NCBI GenBank assembly: GCA_023421135.1
Contig: JAEZUG010000077.1
Coordinates: 1 to 9,271 of the forward strand
Source: Candidatus Cloacimonadota bacterium
Lineage (GTDB): Bacteria; Cloacimonadota; Cloacimonadia; Cloacimonadales; Cloacimonadaceae
Direction of reading: 5' to 3'
DNA: 9,271 nt
Positions 1 through 6,487 of this stretch are shown here, in pieces. Both the position numbers and the translations under genes were made by a program. Positions within the stretch are counted from its first letter, which is position 1. Every line of letters starts with the position of its first letter. Below the pieces are notes generated by a model. That model saw only the letters and a program-made list of their open reading frames with translations, was not told where the DNA came from and searched no databases.

Positions 1-223
1 CCTCTGCCATGGCCAGCTCAGCCTCGGCGATCTCTGTGATGTAATCTGGCACGTCGTTTTCGGCAACGTGTTCCATCGCCATAACGGTGATCTTCTTTGG
101 GAACTTCTGCTTCACATGGGCTGGTAACTGGTTAATTCTCTGGATCTCCAGCTTGCTCAGCAGGCAGAACAGGAAGTTCATATCTGCCTTTTCCAGGAAG
201 CTCTCAATTTTGGGTGTATTCAT
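1..223 (-). CDS. rpoZ: RNA polymerase omega subunit-like protein, partial (3' end off the window)
   Basis: The first 74 codons of a small protein starting at the ATG at 223-221. The N-terminal part (IESFLEKADMNFLFCLLSK) followed by KKITVMAMEHVAENDV resembles the omega fold: an initial 'leucine-glutamate-lysine' helix, a helix ending in basic residues, then the 'pVtiAlrEIaeG' strand-helix. Omega binds the beta-prime C-terminus and helps assemble RNA polymerase. The assignment is helped by context, because gmk-rpoZ is a very common bacterial gene pair. The start overlaps the gmk stop as ATGA, and the gmk codons GAG GAG just upstream serve as its Shine-Dalgarno, so translation is probably coupled. 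The sequence is divergent: the usual 'A-x-R-A-R-Q-I' stretch reads SKLEIQRIN. Homology was judged by eye only, and a lineage-specific small protein remains possible. Confidence 0.55.
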   Translation of the reverse strand, partial: MNTPKIESFLEKADMNFLFCLLSKLEIQRINQLPAHVKQKFPKKITVMAMEHVAENDVPDYITEIAEAELAMAE

Positions 224-843
224 TCATTCTCCTCGTTCATAAAGCCTTCAATTGGTTCGTGATATCTACTCACGCGGTTTTCTTCCGCCCGGATAATGGC
301 CAGTACTTCAGTGATAGCCCGGGGTAACTGGTCGTTAATCACCAAATAGTCGTAATGAGAGATAAACTTGATCTCATCGGTGGCTATCCCAAGGCGCTTC
401 TCGATCTCCTCTGGAGAGTCTGTGCCTCGTTTGATCAATCTCTCACGCAGGATTCTCATTGAGGGCGGAATGATAAAGATTTTGATATAGGGAATCTCAG
501 TAGCGCTGATCTGGGCGGCACCCTGCACGTCTATATCCATGATGACATGACGCGAAAGCTTCAGACGGCTTTGAATATAGCTGATGGAGGTTCCATACCA
601 ATTGCCAAAGACTCTGGCATGTTCCAAAAAGTCTTTGCTATCGATCCTGTGAATGAATTCAGCTTCATCCACAAAGTGGTAATGGGTACCATCCTCTTCT
701 TCACCCCGCGGACTACGAGTGGTGAAGGATACTGAGTAGTCTATATCGTCCGTGAGCTTCAGGATCTCATTCAGGATCGTGCTTTTCCCTCCACCGGAGG
801 GTGCAGACAGAATAATCAGGAAGCTCTTGCTTTTCTCTATCAA
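220..843 (-). CDS. gmk: Guanylate kinase
   Basis: A 207-residue guanylate kinase, the same length as the E. coli enzyme. It phosphorylates GMP to GDP with ATP in the cytoplasm, feeding GTP/dGTP synthesis and the ppGpp pool. The P-loop SAPSGGGKST lies at residues 13-22. The GMP-binding segment TTRSPRGEEEDG follows at 41-52, then the ARVFGNWYGT region (76-85), DIDVQGAAQI at 103-112, and the lid motif RLIKRGTDSPEEIEKRL at 135-151. All expected parts are present. The start is TTG at 843-841: an in-frame TGA lies only a few codons upstream, no ATG lies before the P-loop, and this start gives the normal N-terminus. A GAGGAA Shine-Dalgarno sits about 10 nt upstream, inside the last codons of gcvH. 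It lies 7 nt after gcvH and overlaps the rpoZ-like gene by 4 nt, so the three are probably co-transcribed. Confidence 0.96.
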   Translation of the reverse strand: MIEKSKSFLIILSAPSGGGKSTILNEILKLTDDIDYSVSFTTRSPRGEEEDGTHYHFVDEAEFIHRIDSKDFLEHARVFGNWYGTSISYIQSRLKLSRHVIMDIDVQGAAQISATEIPYIKIFIIPPSMRILRERLIKRGTDSPEEIEKRLGIATDEIKFISHYDYLVINDQLPRAITEVLAIIRAEENRVSRYHEPIEGFMNEENE

Positions 844-850
844 CGGGGCT

Positions 851-1231
851 TTATTCCTCGATCAGTTTCTTGTAATCGACTGCTGCAAGCAGGTCTTCCA
901 ATTCATCCAAGTTACTCAGACGAACTTTGATCAACCAGCCATCCTCAAAGGGGGATTTATTGATAAGGTCGGGACTATCTTCCAGATCGGTGTTCTTTTC
1001 TTCAACTTTGCCTGAGACAGGGGAGAAGAGGTCTTCCACGGCCTTCACGGCTTCAATGTTGCCGCAGGGTTGACCAGAAGATACCTTGCTGCCAACTTCA
1101 GGAAGCTCCACAAAAACGATGTCACCCAGCTCGTGTTGGGCAAAATCAGTGATTCCGATGGTGGCAAGATCGCCATCAACTCTTATCCATTCATGGCTCT
1201 CGGTGTAGAGTAAATCGTCAAGTACCAGCAT
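851..1231 (-). CDS. gcvH: Glycine cleavage system H protein (lipoyl carrier)
   Basis: A 126-residue H protein, the usual family length. Through a lipoyl arm it shuttles the aminomethyl group between the P, T and L proteins of the glycine cleavage system. The N-terminal YTESHEWIRVDGD and GITDFAQHELGDIVFVELPEVG segments are typical. The lipoylated lysine is K63 in NIEAVKAVEDLFSPVSGKV. The start ATG at 1231-1229 is preceded by a strong GGAGGA Shine-Dalgarno about 5 nt away. It heads the short gcvH-gmk-rpoZ group after a 420-bp gap, so a promoter should lie within 1232-1311. A TTGACA at 1296-1291 could be its -35, but I cannot find a convincing -10. No gcvP, gcvT or lpd gene is in the window, so the partner proteins must be encoded elsewhere. 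Confidence 0.96.
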   Translation of the reverse strand: MLVLDDLLYTESHEWIRVDGDLATIGITDFAQHELGDIVFVELPEVGSKVSSGQPCGNIEAVKAVEDLFSPVSGKVEEKNTDLEDSPDLINKSPFEDGWLIKVRLSNLDELEDLLAAVDYKKLIEE

Positions 1232-1265
1232 TTATTCCTCCATTGCTTTTATTGACTAGTTTTTT

Positions 1266-1278
1266 TCCAAGTCTTGGA
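1266..1278. promoter_or_regulatory. Small dyad in the gcvH leader; possible operator
   Basis: TCCAAG, one base, then CTTGGA forms a perfect 6+1+6 dyad. It lies about 35 bp upstream of the gcvH start codon and about 12 bp downstream (in the direction of transcription) of a TTGACA that could be a -35 element. That position suits an operator, but a dyad this short can arise by chance, and no regulator of this class is encoded in the window. Confidence 0.2.
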
Positions 1279-1311
1279 GAGGGTAGTTTGTGTCAAGATA
1301 TATCATTTGGA

Positions 1312-1523
1312 AGTGACATGTGACCAGTGACAAGAGAGGATAATGCGAAGCTGGGGGACTATAGAAAGGCACAAGGATTTTAGGATTCTCTTAACAGATC
1401 ACTGATGACCATGATATTCATTTATTTATTGATGAGTAAGCATCAGAGTCGTATGAATCACATATCTTTAGTCTCCCAGCCCTACATTTAGTTTCTTGTT
1501 ACTGGTCACTCGTCACTAGTTAC
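1312..1523. repeat. Imperfect long palindrome with GTGACNA heptad ends (MITE-like)
   Basis: The arm at 1312-1364 is the imperfect reverse complement of 1466-1517. The outer 23 bases (1312-1334 against 1495-1517) match at 20 of 23. After a weaker stretch, GCTGGGGGACTATAG (1350-1364) matches the complement of 1466-1480 with two mismatches. The ends are built of 7-bp units: GTGACAT, GTGACCA and GTGACAA at 1313-1333 on the plus strand, and GTAACTA, GTGACGA, GTGACCA and GTAACAA at 1523-1496 on the minus strand. The central 100 bp is A+T-rich and has no ORF. No target-site duplication is obvious. The shape suits a non-autonomous mobile or dispersed intergenic repeat; a transcript from either strand would fold into a long hairpin. 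Confidence 0.6.
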
Positions 1524-1533
1524 TCCCTAATCC

Positions 1534-1592
1534 GACACCCATGAGACACTCATTTATCTTCATGCGTGTCACATGGGTATGACTTGTGTCTT
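1534..1592. repeat. Degenerate head-to-head array of 11-bp repeats, copy 1
   Basis: Two units face left: GACACCCATGA (1534-1544) and GACACTCATTT (1545-1555). A 4-nt spacer follows (1556-1559), then right-facing TCATGCGTGTC (1560-1570), ACATGGGTATG (1571-1581) and a 2-nt-shortened unit ending at 1590. The consensus (A/T)CATGGGTGTC is the one seen at 8205-8285, with the same orientation switch and the same 4-nt spacer. The two sides can pair: 1534-1549 against 1566-1581 match at 13 of 16. The array lies about 60 bp past the hisS stop. No T-tract follows on the minus strand, so it is not a standard intrinsic terminator. Confidence 0.65.
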
Positions 1593-1651
1593 ATTTGAGT
1601 GCCGAAGAGGAGCGGAGTGTGTGAGAAATAATGTCCAATCCTGCTTTAAAG

Positions 1652-2899
1652 CTATTTGAGGTGATCAGGCAGCTTTCCCAAAGGCACCATTTCCTGCTCT
1701 CCGGTTGTCAGATCTTTCAGAGCGACAGTGTGGGACTTCATTTCGTCTTCTCCAATGATAGCGGCAAATCTGGCTTTACAGTGGTTGGCAGCCTTGAGCT
1801 GAGCCTTGAACGATGCTTTGTCCGGATCAAACTCCACCACTAATCCTCTGAGGCGCAGCTTGTTGATTTCCGGCAGTATGAAGCGGCGGGCTTCCTCTCC
1901 CATGGCAACAATATACAGATCCGGCAATGCTTCTTTACCAATAGCATTTCCTTCATTCTCCAAGGCAATCAAAAGCCGCTCTATTCCTCCGGCAAAGCCT
2001 ATAGCAGGACAGGCTTTACCACCTATCTGCTCAATCAGGCCATTGTATCTTCCGCCTCCGGCCAGAGAGTTCTGCGCCCCCAGGCCATCGTAGATGATCT
2101 CGAATGCTGTATTGGTGTAGTAATCCAAGCCTCTGACGATCTTAGGGTTGATAACAAAGGGGATCTTCATCTGAGATAAGTAATCCTGCACAGCACTGAA
2201 ATGCTGCTTGCAGTCTTCATCCAGATAATCAAGTTGCGAGGGTGCCCCGGTAGCAAGGCTTTTGCAGGCTGGCACTTTGCAATCCAGGAGGCGACGTGGC
2301 TTGGTGACATAGCGTTTCTGGCAATCGGGGCAAAGCTGTTCCAGATGGGGCTGGAAGTAATCTCGCAGTGCTTGGTCGTAGATTCCTGAGCACTTTGGAC
2401 AGCCTACGCTATTGATCTCCAGATGCATCTTAGTGAGTCCCAATCCTTGGATAAACAACCACAGAAAGCTGATCAGTTCAGCATCCCAATAGGGATTATC
2501 CGAGCCAATGAATTCCAAGCCATATTGATAGAATTGGCGGTAGCGTCCTGCCTGAGGACGGTCGTAGCGAAACATCGGTCCCCAATAGTAGAGCTTCTGA
2601 TTGCCCAAAGCAGCCAGATTGTGCTCCACAAATGCTCTCACTACAGGAGCTGTCCCTTCCGGACGAAGCGCAAAGACTCTGCCTTTCTTGTCTGTAAAAC
2701 GATACATCTCCTTCTGAACAACGTCGGAGCTCTCTCCGGAGCTGCGCTCAAAGAGATCGCTCTGCTCAAAGATCGGAGTGGTGATCTCCTGGTAACCAAA
2801 GCTGGTCGCCAGGGCTTGGAAGCTTTCTTTCAGAGCTTGCCATCTGGCAGAATCGGGCGGTAGTATGTCAAAAGTTCCTCTTGGTATTGAGTAAGCCAT
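1652..2899 (-). CDS. hisS: Histidyl-tRNA synthetase
   Basis: A 415-residue class II synthetase that charges tRNA-His in the cytoplasm. Motif 1 lies in the N-terminal region around GYQEITTPIFEQSDLF (35-50). Motif 2 is spread over ALRPEGTAPVVRAF (77-90) and YYWGPMFRYDRPQAGRYRQF (104-123). The histidine-specific motif RGLDYYTNTAFEI is at 256-268, and motif 3, GFAGGIERLL, at 301-310. The insertion domain has paired cysteines CPKC (167-170) and CPDC (190-193) and then C207 and C212, a pattern seen in many bacterial HisRS. The C-terminal anticodon-binding domain runs from about 325 to 415 (LYIVAMGEEARR onward). The ATG at 2899-2897 follows an AGAGGA Shine-Dalgarno. It lies 10 nt after truA and is the last gene of the probable hutH operon, so histidine breakdown and histidine charging genes share one transcription unit. 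Confidence 0.97.
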   Translation of the reverse strand: MAYSIPRGTFDILPPDSARWQALKESFQALATSFGYQEITTPIFEQSDLFERSSGESSDVVQKEMYRFTDKKGRVFALRPEGTAPVVRAFVEHNLAALGNQKLYYWGPMFRYDRPQAGRYRQFYQYGLEFIGSDNPYWDAELISFLWLFIQGLGLTKMHLEINSVGCPKCSGIYDQALRDYFQPHLEQLCPDCQKRYVTKPRRLLDCKVPACKSLATGAPSQLDYLDEDCKQHFSAVQDYLSQMKIPFVINPKIVRGLDYYTNTAFEIIYDGLGAQNSLAGGGRYNGLIEQIGGKACPAIGFAGGIERLLIALENEGNAIGKEALPDLYIVAMGEEARRFILPEINKLRLRGLVVEFDPDKASFKAQLKAANHCKARFAAIIGEDEMKSHTVALKDLTTGEQEMVPLGKLPDHLK

Positions 2900-2909
2900 T
2901 TTATCCTCT

Positions 2910-3674
2910 TTATTCTATTCCATATTGATCCGGATACAAGACGTCCGTCAGATATAGTCCGGCTGCAGGAGCTGGCACCACTAAGGTTTGGCGCGGGTCT
3001 GCCTCCAGCAGTATCCTGTGCATGTCTTCCGGGCTCATATTCTTGGTGCAGAGATTGCACAAAGTTCCCACAATCCTACGCACCATGTTATGCAGGAAAC
3101 GATCCGCACGAATCCTGAATTGATAGTGATCCTCCGTCTCGGAGATAGTGATTTCTTTGATTTCACAAACGCGGTTTGGTACTTCCGGGTTGTACTGGGC
3201 AAAAGAAGAGAAGTCATGCCTGCCCAGAAGTGGGGTTGAAAGGATCTTAAGTTTTGTCAGATCCAGGCGCTGATTGATAATGAAGCCCCGATAGTAGCGG
3301 TGAAAGGGCACTACTTCCTTGGCCAGAATATACAGATAGCCCCGTTCGTAAGCCTTGTAACGGCTGTGGAAGTCCGGAGATACAAACTGCACATTCAGAA
3401 TCCTGATATCGTGATTTAAGTTCCGGTTCAGAGCCCGGACAAAATCTTGTTCCTGCATCCTGCCCAGATAATCAAAGTGGGCATACTGGCTGGTGGCATG
3501 CACTCCAGTATCCGTTCTACCGGCACAGACCAGGGAGACAGGGCTTTTCACGATGCGGGTCAAGGCTCGCTCGATGCTCTCCTGTACAGAACGGCAATGA
3601 TTTTGGATCTGCCAGCCAAAGAAGCCACTGCCATCGTAGGCAATCTTCAAGACGACTCTTCGGGGTTCTGTCAT
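2910..3674 (-). CDS. truA: tRNA pseudouridine(38-40) synthase TruA
   Basis: A 254-residue TruA that isomerises uridine to pseudouridine at positions 38-40 of the tRNA anticodon arm. The N-terminus VVLKIAYDGSGFFGWQIQ is typical. The catalytic aspartate is D55 in AGRTDTGVHA (51-60), and the second half carries the conserved FLHNMVRRIVGTL segment. Length is normal for the family. The ATG at 3674-3672 overlaps the stop of the upstream EcfT-like gene as ATGA, implying coupled translation. A neighbouring EcfT-type gene is familiar: in many Firmicutes truA directly follows ecfA1-ecfA2-ecfT. Confidence 0.97.
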   Translation of the reverse strand: MTEPRRVVLKIAYDGSGFFGWQIQNHCRSVQESIERALTRIVKSPVSLVCAGRTDTGVHATSQYAHFDYLGRMQEQDFVRALNRNLNHDIRILNVQFVSPDFHSRYKAYERGYLYILAKEVVPFHRYYRGFIINQRLDLTKLKILSTPLLGRHDFSSFAQYNPEVPNRVCEIKEITISETEDHYQFRIRADRFLHNMVRRIVGTLCNLCTKNMSPEDMHRILLEADPRQTLVVPAPAAGLYLTDVLYPDQYGIE

Positions 3675-4315
3675 ATAGAGCCTACCAGCACAAGAGCAGT
3701 GAGAAAACCAAAAGCCAACAAGTTCTGCGCGACGAAGAAGTCACGCTTGATCAGTTCTCCATTGATGCTAAGCTCCACTTCTGTTTCCACCTGTTTGGCC
3801 GAGGCATAGTTCTGCCTTATCACATCAGCAAAGTAGGAGAACACAGCGCTGAGGCTTGTTGCTCGGTTCAGCTTATGCTGTTGCAGCAGTTCAAAGTAAG
3901 TTCGAATAAACAGAGCTGTGGCCAGAACAACATAGGTCACCTGGCTGAACCACCTGTATCTCTGCATCTTGCGGGTATCCAACATGAAGTGCCGGATATC
4001 AGTGGTTCCCAGACAATAAATTGATATCACCAGGAAGTAGATTATCTGCAAACTAAAGTATAGCATTTCCGGGAACTCTGTCATGAAAAGCGTTGCGAAG
4101 AGCCAATAGGCAGTAACAAAGGGCATGATCCTCCTCAGAGCCAGAAGCAGCTTTGAAAACACTGCCGGCTCGCAAAGGTAATAGATCAAAAACAAGGCTA
4201 CCAGCAACAGTAACTGCCTGATTTTGGCGTCAAAACCCAAGACACAGGCAACTGCAAAGATCAGCAGTTTGAGCCAGAGGTTCTGTTCCGATAGGATGCC
4301 TGTGAAGAGCTTCAT
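3671..4315 (-). CDS. Integral membrane protein resembling ECF transporter T component (EcfT/CbiQ-like)
   Basis: A 214-residue inner-membrane protein. Hydrophobic segments lie near residues 13-29, 33-49, 62-78, 84-103, 125-142 and 196-214. The order (two N-terminal helices, a basic turn LLLALRRIMPFVTAYWLFATLF, a long cytoplasmic helical region at about 104-195, and a final helix) matches EcfT, which couples substrate-binding S proteins to EcfA ATPases. ALFIRTYFELLQQHKLNRA (134-152) fits the first coupling helix. The signature 'A-R-G' coupling motif is not clear: the equivalent stretch reads VETEVELSING (176-186). No EcfA ATPase or S component is in the window. It overlaps the TPR lipoprotein gene and truA by 4 nt on either side. 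The upstream GAGGA lies almost against the ATG, so initiation probably relies on coupling. Position next to truA supports the EcfT call, but function is unproven. Confidence 0.55.
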   Translation of the reverse strand: MKLFTGILSEQNLWLKLLIFAVACVLGFDAKIRQLLLLVALFLIYYLCEPAVFSKLLLALRRIMPFVTAYWLFATLFMTEFPEMLYFSLQIIYFLVISIYCLGTTDIRHFMLDTRKMQRYRWFSQVTYVVLATALFIRTYFELLQQHKLNRATSLSAVFSYFADVIRQNYASAKQVETEVELSINGELIKRDFFVAQNLLAFGFLTALVLVGSI

Positions 4316-6462
4316 TCCTCGATGCTTGGTTCCACAGGAATCTCCGGATCTTGCTCCGGGAACGGCACTTCTTCTCTTCGCTCGGGATAGACAGGCATTT
4401 CTATACTGATGCTATCTTCTTCCTGAGGTTGTGGTCCAACCAGCTCCTCAGCATCCTCCTGGATATCCCACAAAAGGGCTTCGCCAGCATCCAGGCTATC
4501 GGGGATCACCACAGTGCTATCCTGCACAAGGCTGGAATCCACCGGCGTACCGGGATAACGAAGCAGGAAGCTTCTGCCATCGAAGATCCTTCTGGCTAGA
4601 TCACCATAACGACCTGTATCTGTGGCAAGGAGCAGAGCTTCAAGATAAGGACGTGCACTGAGGGTATCAGCCCGCTCTACTGCATAATGCCAGCCCAAGC
4701 GGAAACGGGACTGCATCGCCAGTTCCGGGGATGGTCCTTCCAGAAGATCCGTGAGCATGGTTACCATGGAATCTGGTTCTGTGGTATAGAGCCCCAAAGC
4801 ACGGTCATAGAGCTGTTCCGCCTCCTCCACCCTGGGATCAACCACCCGGACTCTCTGTCCGTTGTATAGCATGCGTGTGGCGTTTGTATAGCGGTTATCA
4901 GGAAAGTCTCTTTGCATTCCCTCGAGTATCTCTGCCACCTCAGGATCCTTTTGTCCCAGCTTCATGTGAAGACTGGCAGCAACAAATTGGACAAAAGGAA
5001 TGATATCATTATCGAAGCGTTCGATACTGGTGTTTATATTGGTAATTCTATTCTCACGGCTTTGCTTCTCAGTATTCCAGCCGGCAATCTGTCGGTTAAT
5101 ATCGAGGGTATCCAAGACAGCTACAGCGCTTGAATCCTGCTCCACAGCCAAGCTATCTGTCAGCTCCGGAATTGGCACTCTGGCACTAATCTTCAATGCC
5201 TGCAGTGAGTCTGTTTTGGCAGACAGATTCAGCAGTTGTGTTTCCAGAAGCTGTTTTGCAGCCAGGAGGCTATCTTTACGGGCAATTATCTGATCGTAAA
5301 TCATGAAGCTGGAATCCGGCAGATTGAACTGGCGAAAATAGTTGTCTGCTGCCTGATACTGATAATCCAGATACTGCTGCAGATTAGTCTCAGGATTGAG
5401 ATTGGTGTTCTGAGCCAGTTGCTGCAGAGCAGTGATCTTGACTGTAGCAAGAGCTACATACTCGCTACTGGCAGACTCTGTTCGTACCCGGTTGTAGCTC
5501 GTCTGAGCCGAAGCACGATCCTGTCTGTTGTAAAAGTGATTTTCTCCCAACCAATAAGCTGCTGCAGCAGAAGCTGGAGATCTGGGATAGTCTCGGATCA
5601 CAGCTTCCAGCTCTTGTTGCCCTGCCTCCTGCTGGCCATCAGCAATCAAAAGACGAGACTTCAAGACCCTGGCACTACCAAGTTTATCGGTGCGCATCTC
5701 TTTTTTGAGGAGATTGGTCACAGCCTCTTTACCAGGATCGTAATTCTGCAATTCCAGGTTGTTCAGCCCTAGATAATACAGGGCATCCAGCCGCAGATTC
5801 TTATCTATTCTGCGAAGCTCGAGCAGTCTCTGGAATTGTTCCAGGGAAGCAGCGTAGTTCTTTTGAACATAATAGTTCTTGCCTATCAGGAAGATGGCTT
5901 CCCGGGCTTCGGGGCTATTGGCAAAGTCAGTCACGACCTTCTCCAGCCAATACTCAGCCCTTAGATAATCCTTGTCCTGTATCTCGAAATCTGCCAGTAC
6001 CAGAAGTGCCCGGGGATGCTTACTTGCAAAGCGGGGATTACGGATAAAGGATTCCAGCCTGCTTTCTGCTTCGGCGGGTTGATTGATCTCCCGGTAGATT
6101 CTGGCCAGGAAGATATTTGCTTCCGGGATATGACGGCTTTCAGGATAGAGCCGGATGAGGTTTTCAAACTGATCTTTGGCCTGAAATGCACTATTTCCCT
6201 TGAAATAGAGAGCCTGCGCCATCAGATAGATGGCTTCCTCTGTCTCCCGATTGTCTTTCTTCAATGAGATGATGATGCCACACTTCTGAATTGTCTTGGT
6301 GTATTCTTCAATAGCTTGCGGACTGGGTCTGCCATTGGAATTTAGTGGCCGTTCCTGAGCCGACTTAAAGTACTTTCTGGCATTATACATGGTGTTATTC
6401 AATCCACAGGCGGTGATCACCAGGATCAAGCTCAGCATCAAGAAAGGTTTCAGTCTTCTCAT
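4312..6462 (-). CDS. Large tetratricopeptide-repeat lipoprotein (PorW/SprE-like architecture)
   Basis: A 716-residue predicted lipoprotein. The reading frame is open up to 6561, but I choose the ATG at 6462-6460. It gives MRRLKPFLMLSLILVITAC, a clean lipoprotein signal with lipobox ITAC (lipidated C19); it has GGAG 5 nt upstream, and it starts 25 nt after hutH instead of 70 nt inside it. Residues about 50-360 form TPR-like helical pairs, for example EEAIYLMAQALYFKGNSAF, IPEANIFLARIYREINQ and RLDALYYLGLNNLELQNY. A coiled-coil-prone stretch follows at about 390-500, then further repeat-like helices to about 630. The tail (about 640-716) is acidic and rich in proline and glutamate. Such proteins are scaffolds at the outer or inner membrane, as in BamD-like or type IX secretion PorW/SprE proteins. 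The short post-cysteine linker, early basic helix and DSS-rich middle look most like the latter, but that is a by-eye judgement. Confidence 0.75.
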   Translation of the reverse strand: MRRLKPFLMLSLILVITACGLNNTMYNARKYFKSAQERPLNSNGRPSPQAIEEYTKTIQKCGIIISLKKDNRETEEAIYLMAQALYFKGNSAFQAKDQFENLIRLYPESRHIPEANIFLARIYREINQPAEAESRLESFIRNPRFASKHPRALLVLADFEIQDKDYLRAEYWLEKVVTDFANSPEAREAIFLIGKNYYVQKNYAASLEQFQRLLELRRIDKNLRLDALYYLGLNNLELQNYDPGKEAVTNLLKKEMRTDKLGSARVLKSRLLIADGQQEAGQQELEAVIRDYPRSPASAAAAYWLGENHFYNRQDRASAQTSYNRVRTESASSEYVALATVKITALQQLAQNTNLNPETNLQQYLDYQYQAADNYFRQFNLPDSSFMIYDQIIARKDSLLAAKQLLETQLLNLSAKTDSLQALKISARVPIPELTDSLAVEQDSSAVAVLDTLDINRQIAGWNTEKQSRENRITNINTSIERFDNDIIPFVQFVAASLHMKLGQKDPEVAEILEGMQRDFPDNRYTNATRMLYNGQRVRVVDPRVEEAEQLYDRALGLYTTEPDSMVTMLTDLLEGPSPELAMQSRFRLGWHYAVERADTLSARPYLEALLLATDTGRYGDLARRIFDGRSFLLRYPGTPVDSSLVQDSTVVIPDSLDAGEALLWDIQEDAEELVGPQPQEEDSISIEMPVYPERREEVPFPEQDPEIPVEPSIEE

Positions 6463-6487
6463 CGCAGCTCCAATGTGCTCTTTTGAT

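Larger units (their letters stand above)
1232..1651. other. 420-bp intergenic region with two repeat structures
   Basis: The gap between the end of hisS and the start of gcvH. Going down the minus strand it holds a degenerate head-to-head array of 11-bp units (1534-1592), an imperfect palindrome of about 210 bp with heptad-repeat ends (1312-1523), and a leader of about 80 bp for gcvH. The leader contains TTGACA (1296-1291) and a small perfect dyad TCCAAG-T-CTTGGA (1266-1278). I see no tRNA signature and no credible small ORF with a ribosome binding site. No hairpin plus T-tract terminator for hisS is evident. A short self-complementary GCTTTAAAGC lies right at the hisS stop codon. Confidence 0.7.

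Noticed and set aside
1380..1440. A minus-strand mini-ORF of 13 codons inside the palindrome
   Set aside because: It has no ribosome binding site, is very short, and lies in a repeat.
1534..1581. The first 11-bp array as an intrinsic terminator for hisS
   Set aside because: The two sides can pair, but no T-tract follows on the minus strand; kept as a repeat only.
2423..2863. A 146-residue plus-strand reading frame opposite hisS, and similar long antisense frames opposite the TPR gene, gmk and the mutase
   Set aside because: They lie wholly opposite well-supported genes, lack ribosome binding sites, and their sequences look like reverse-frame translation.
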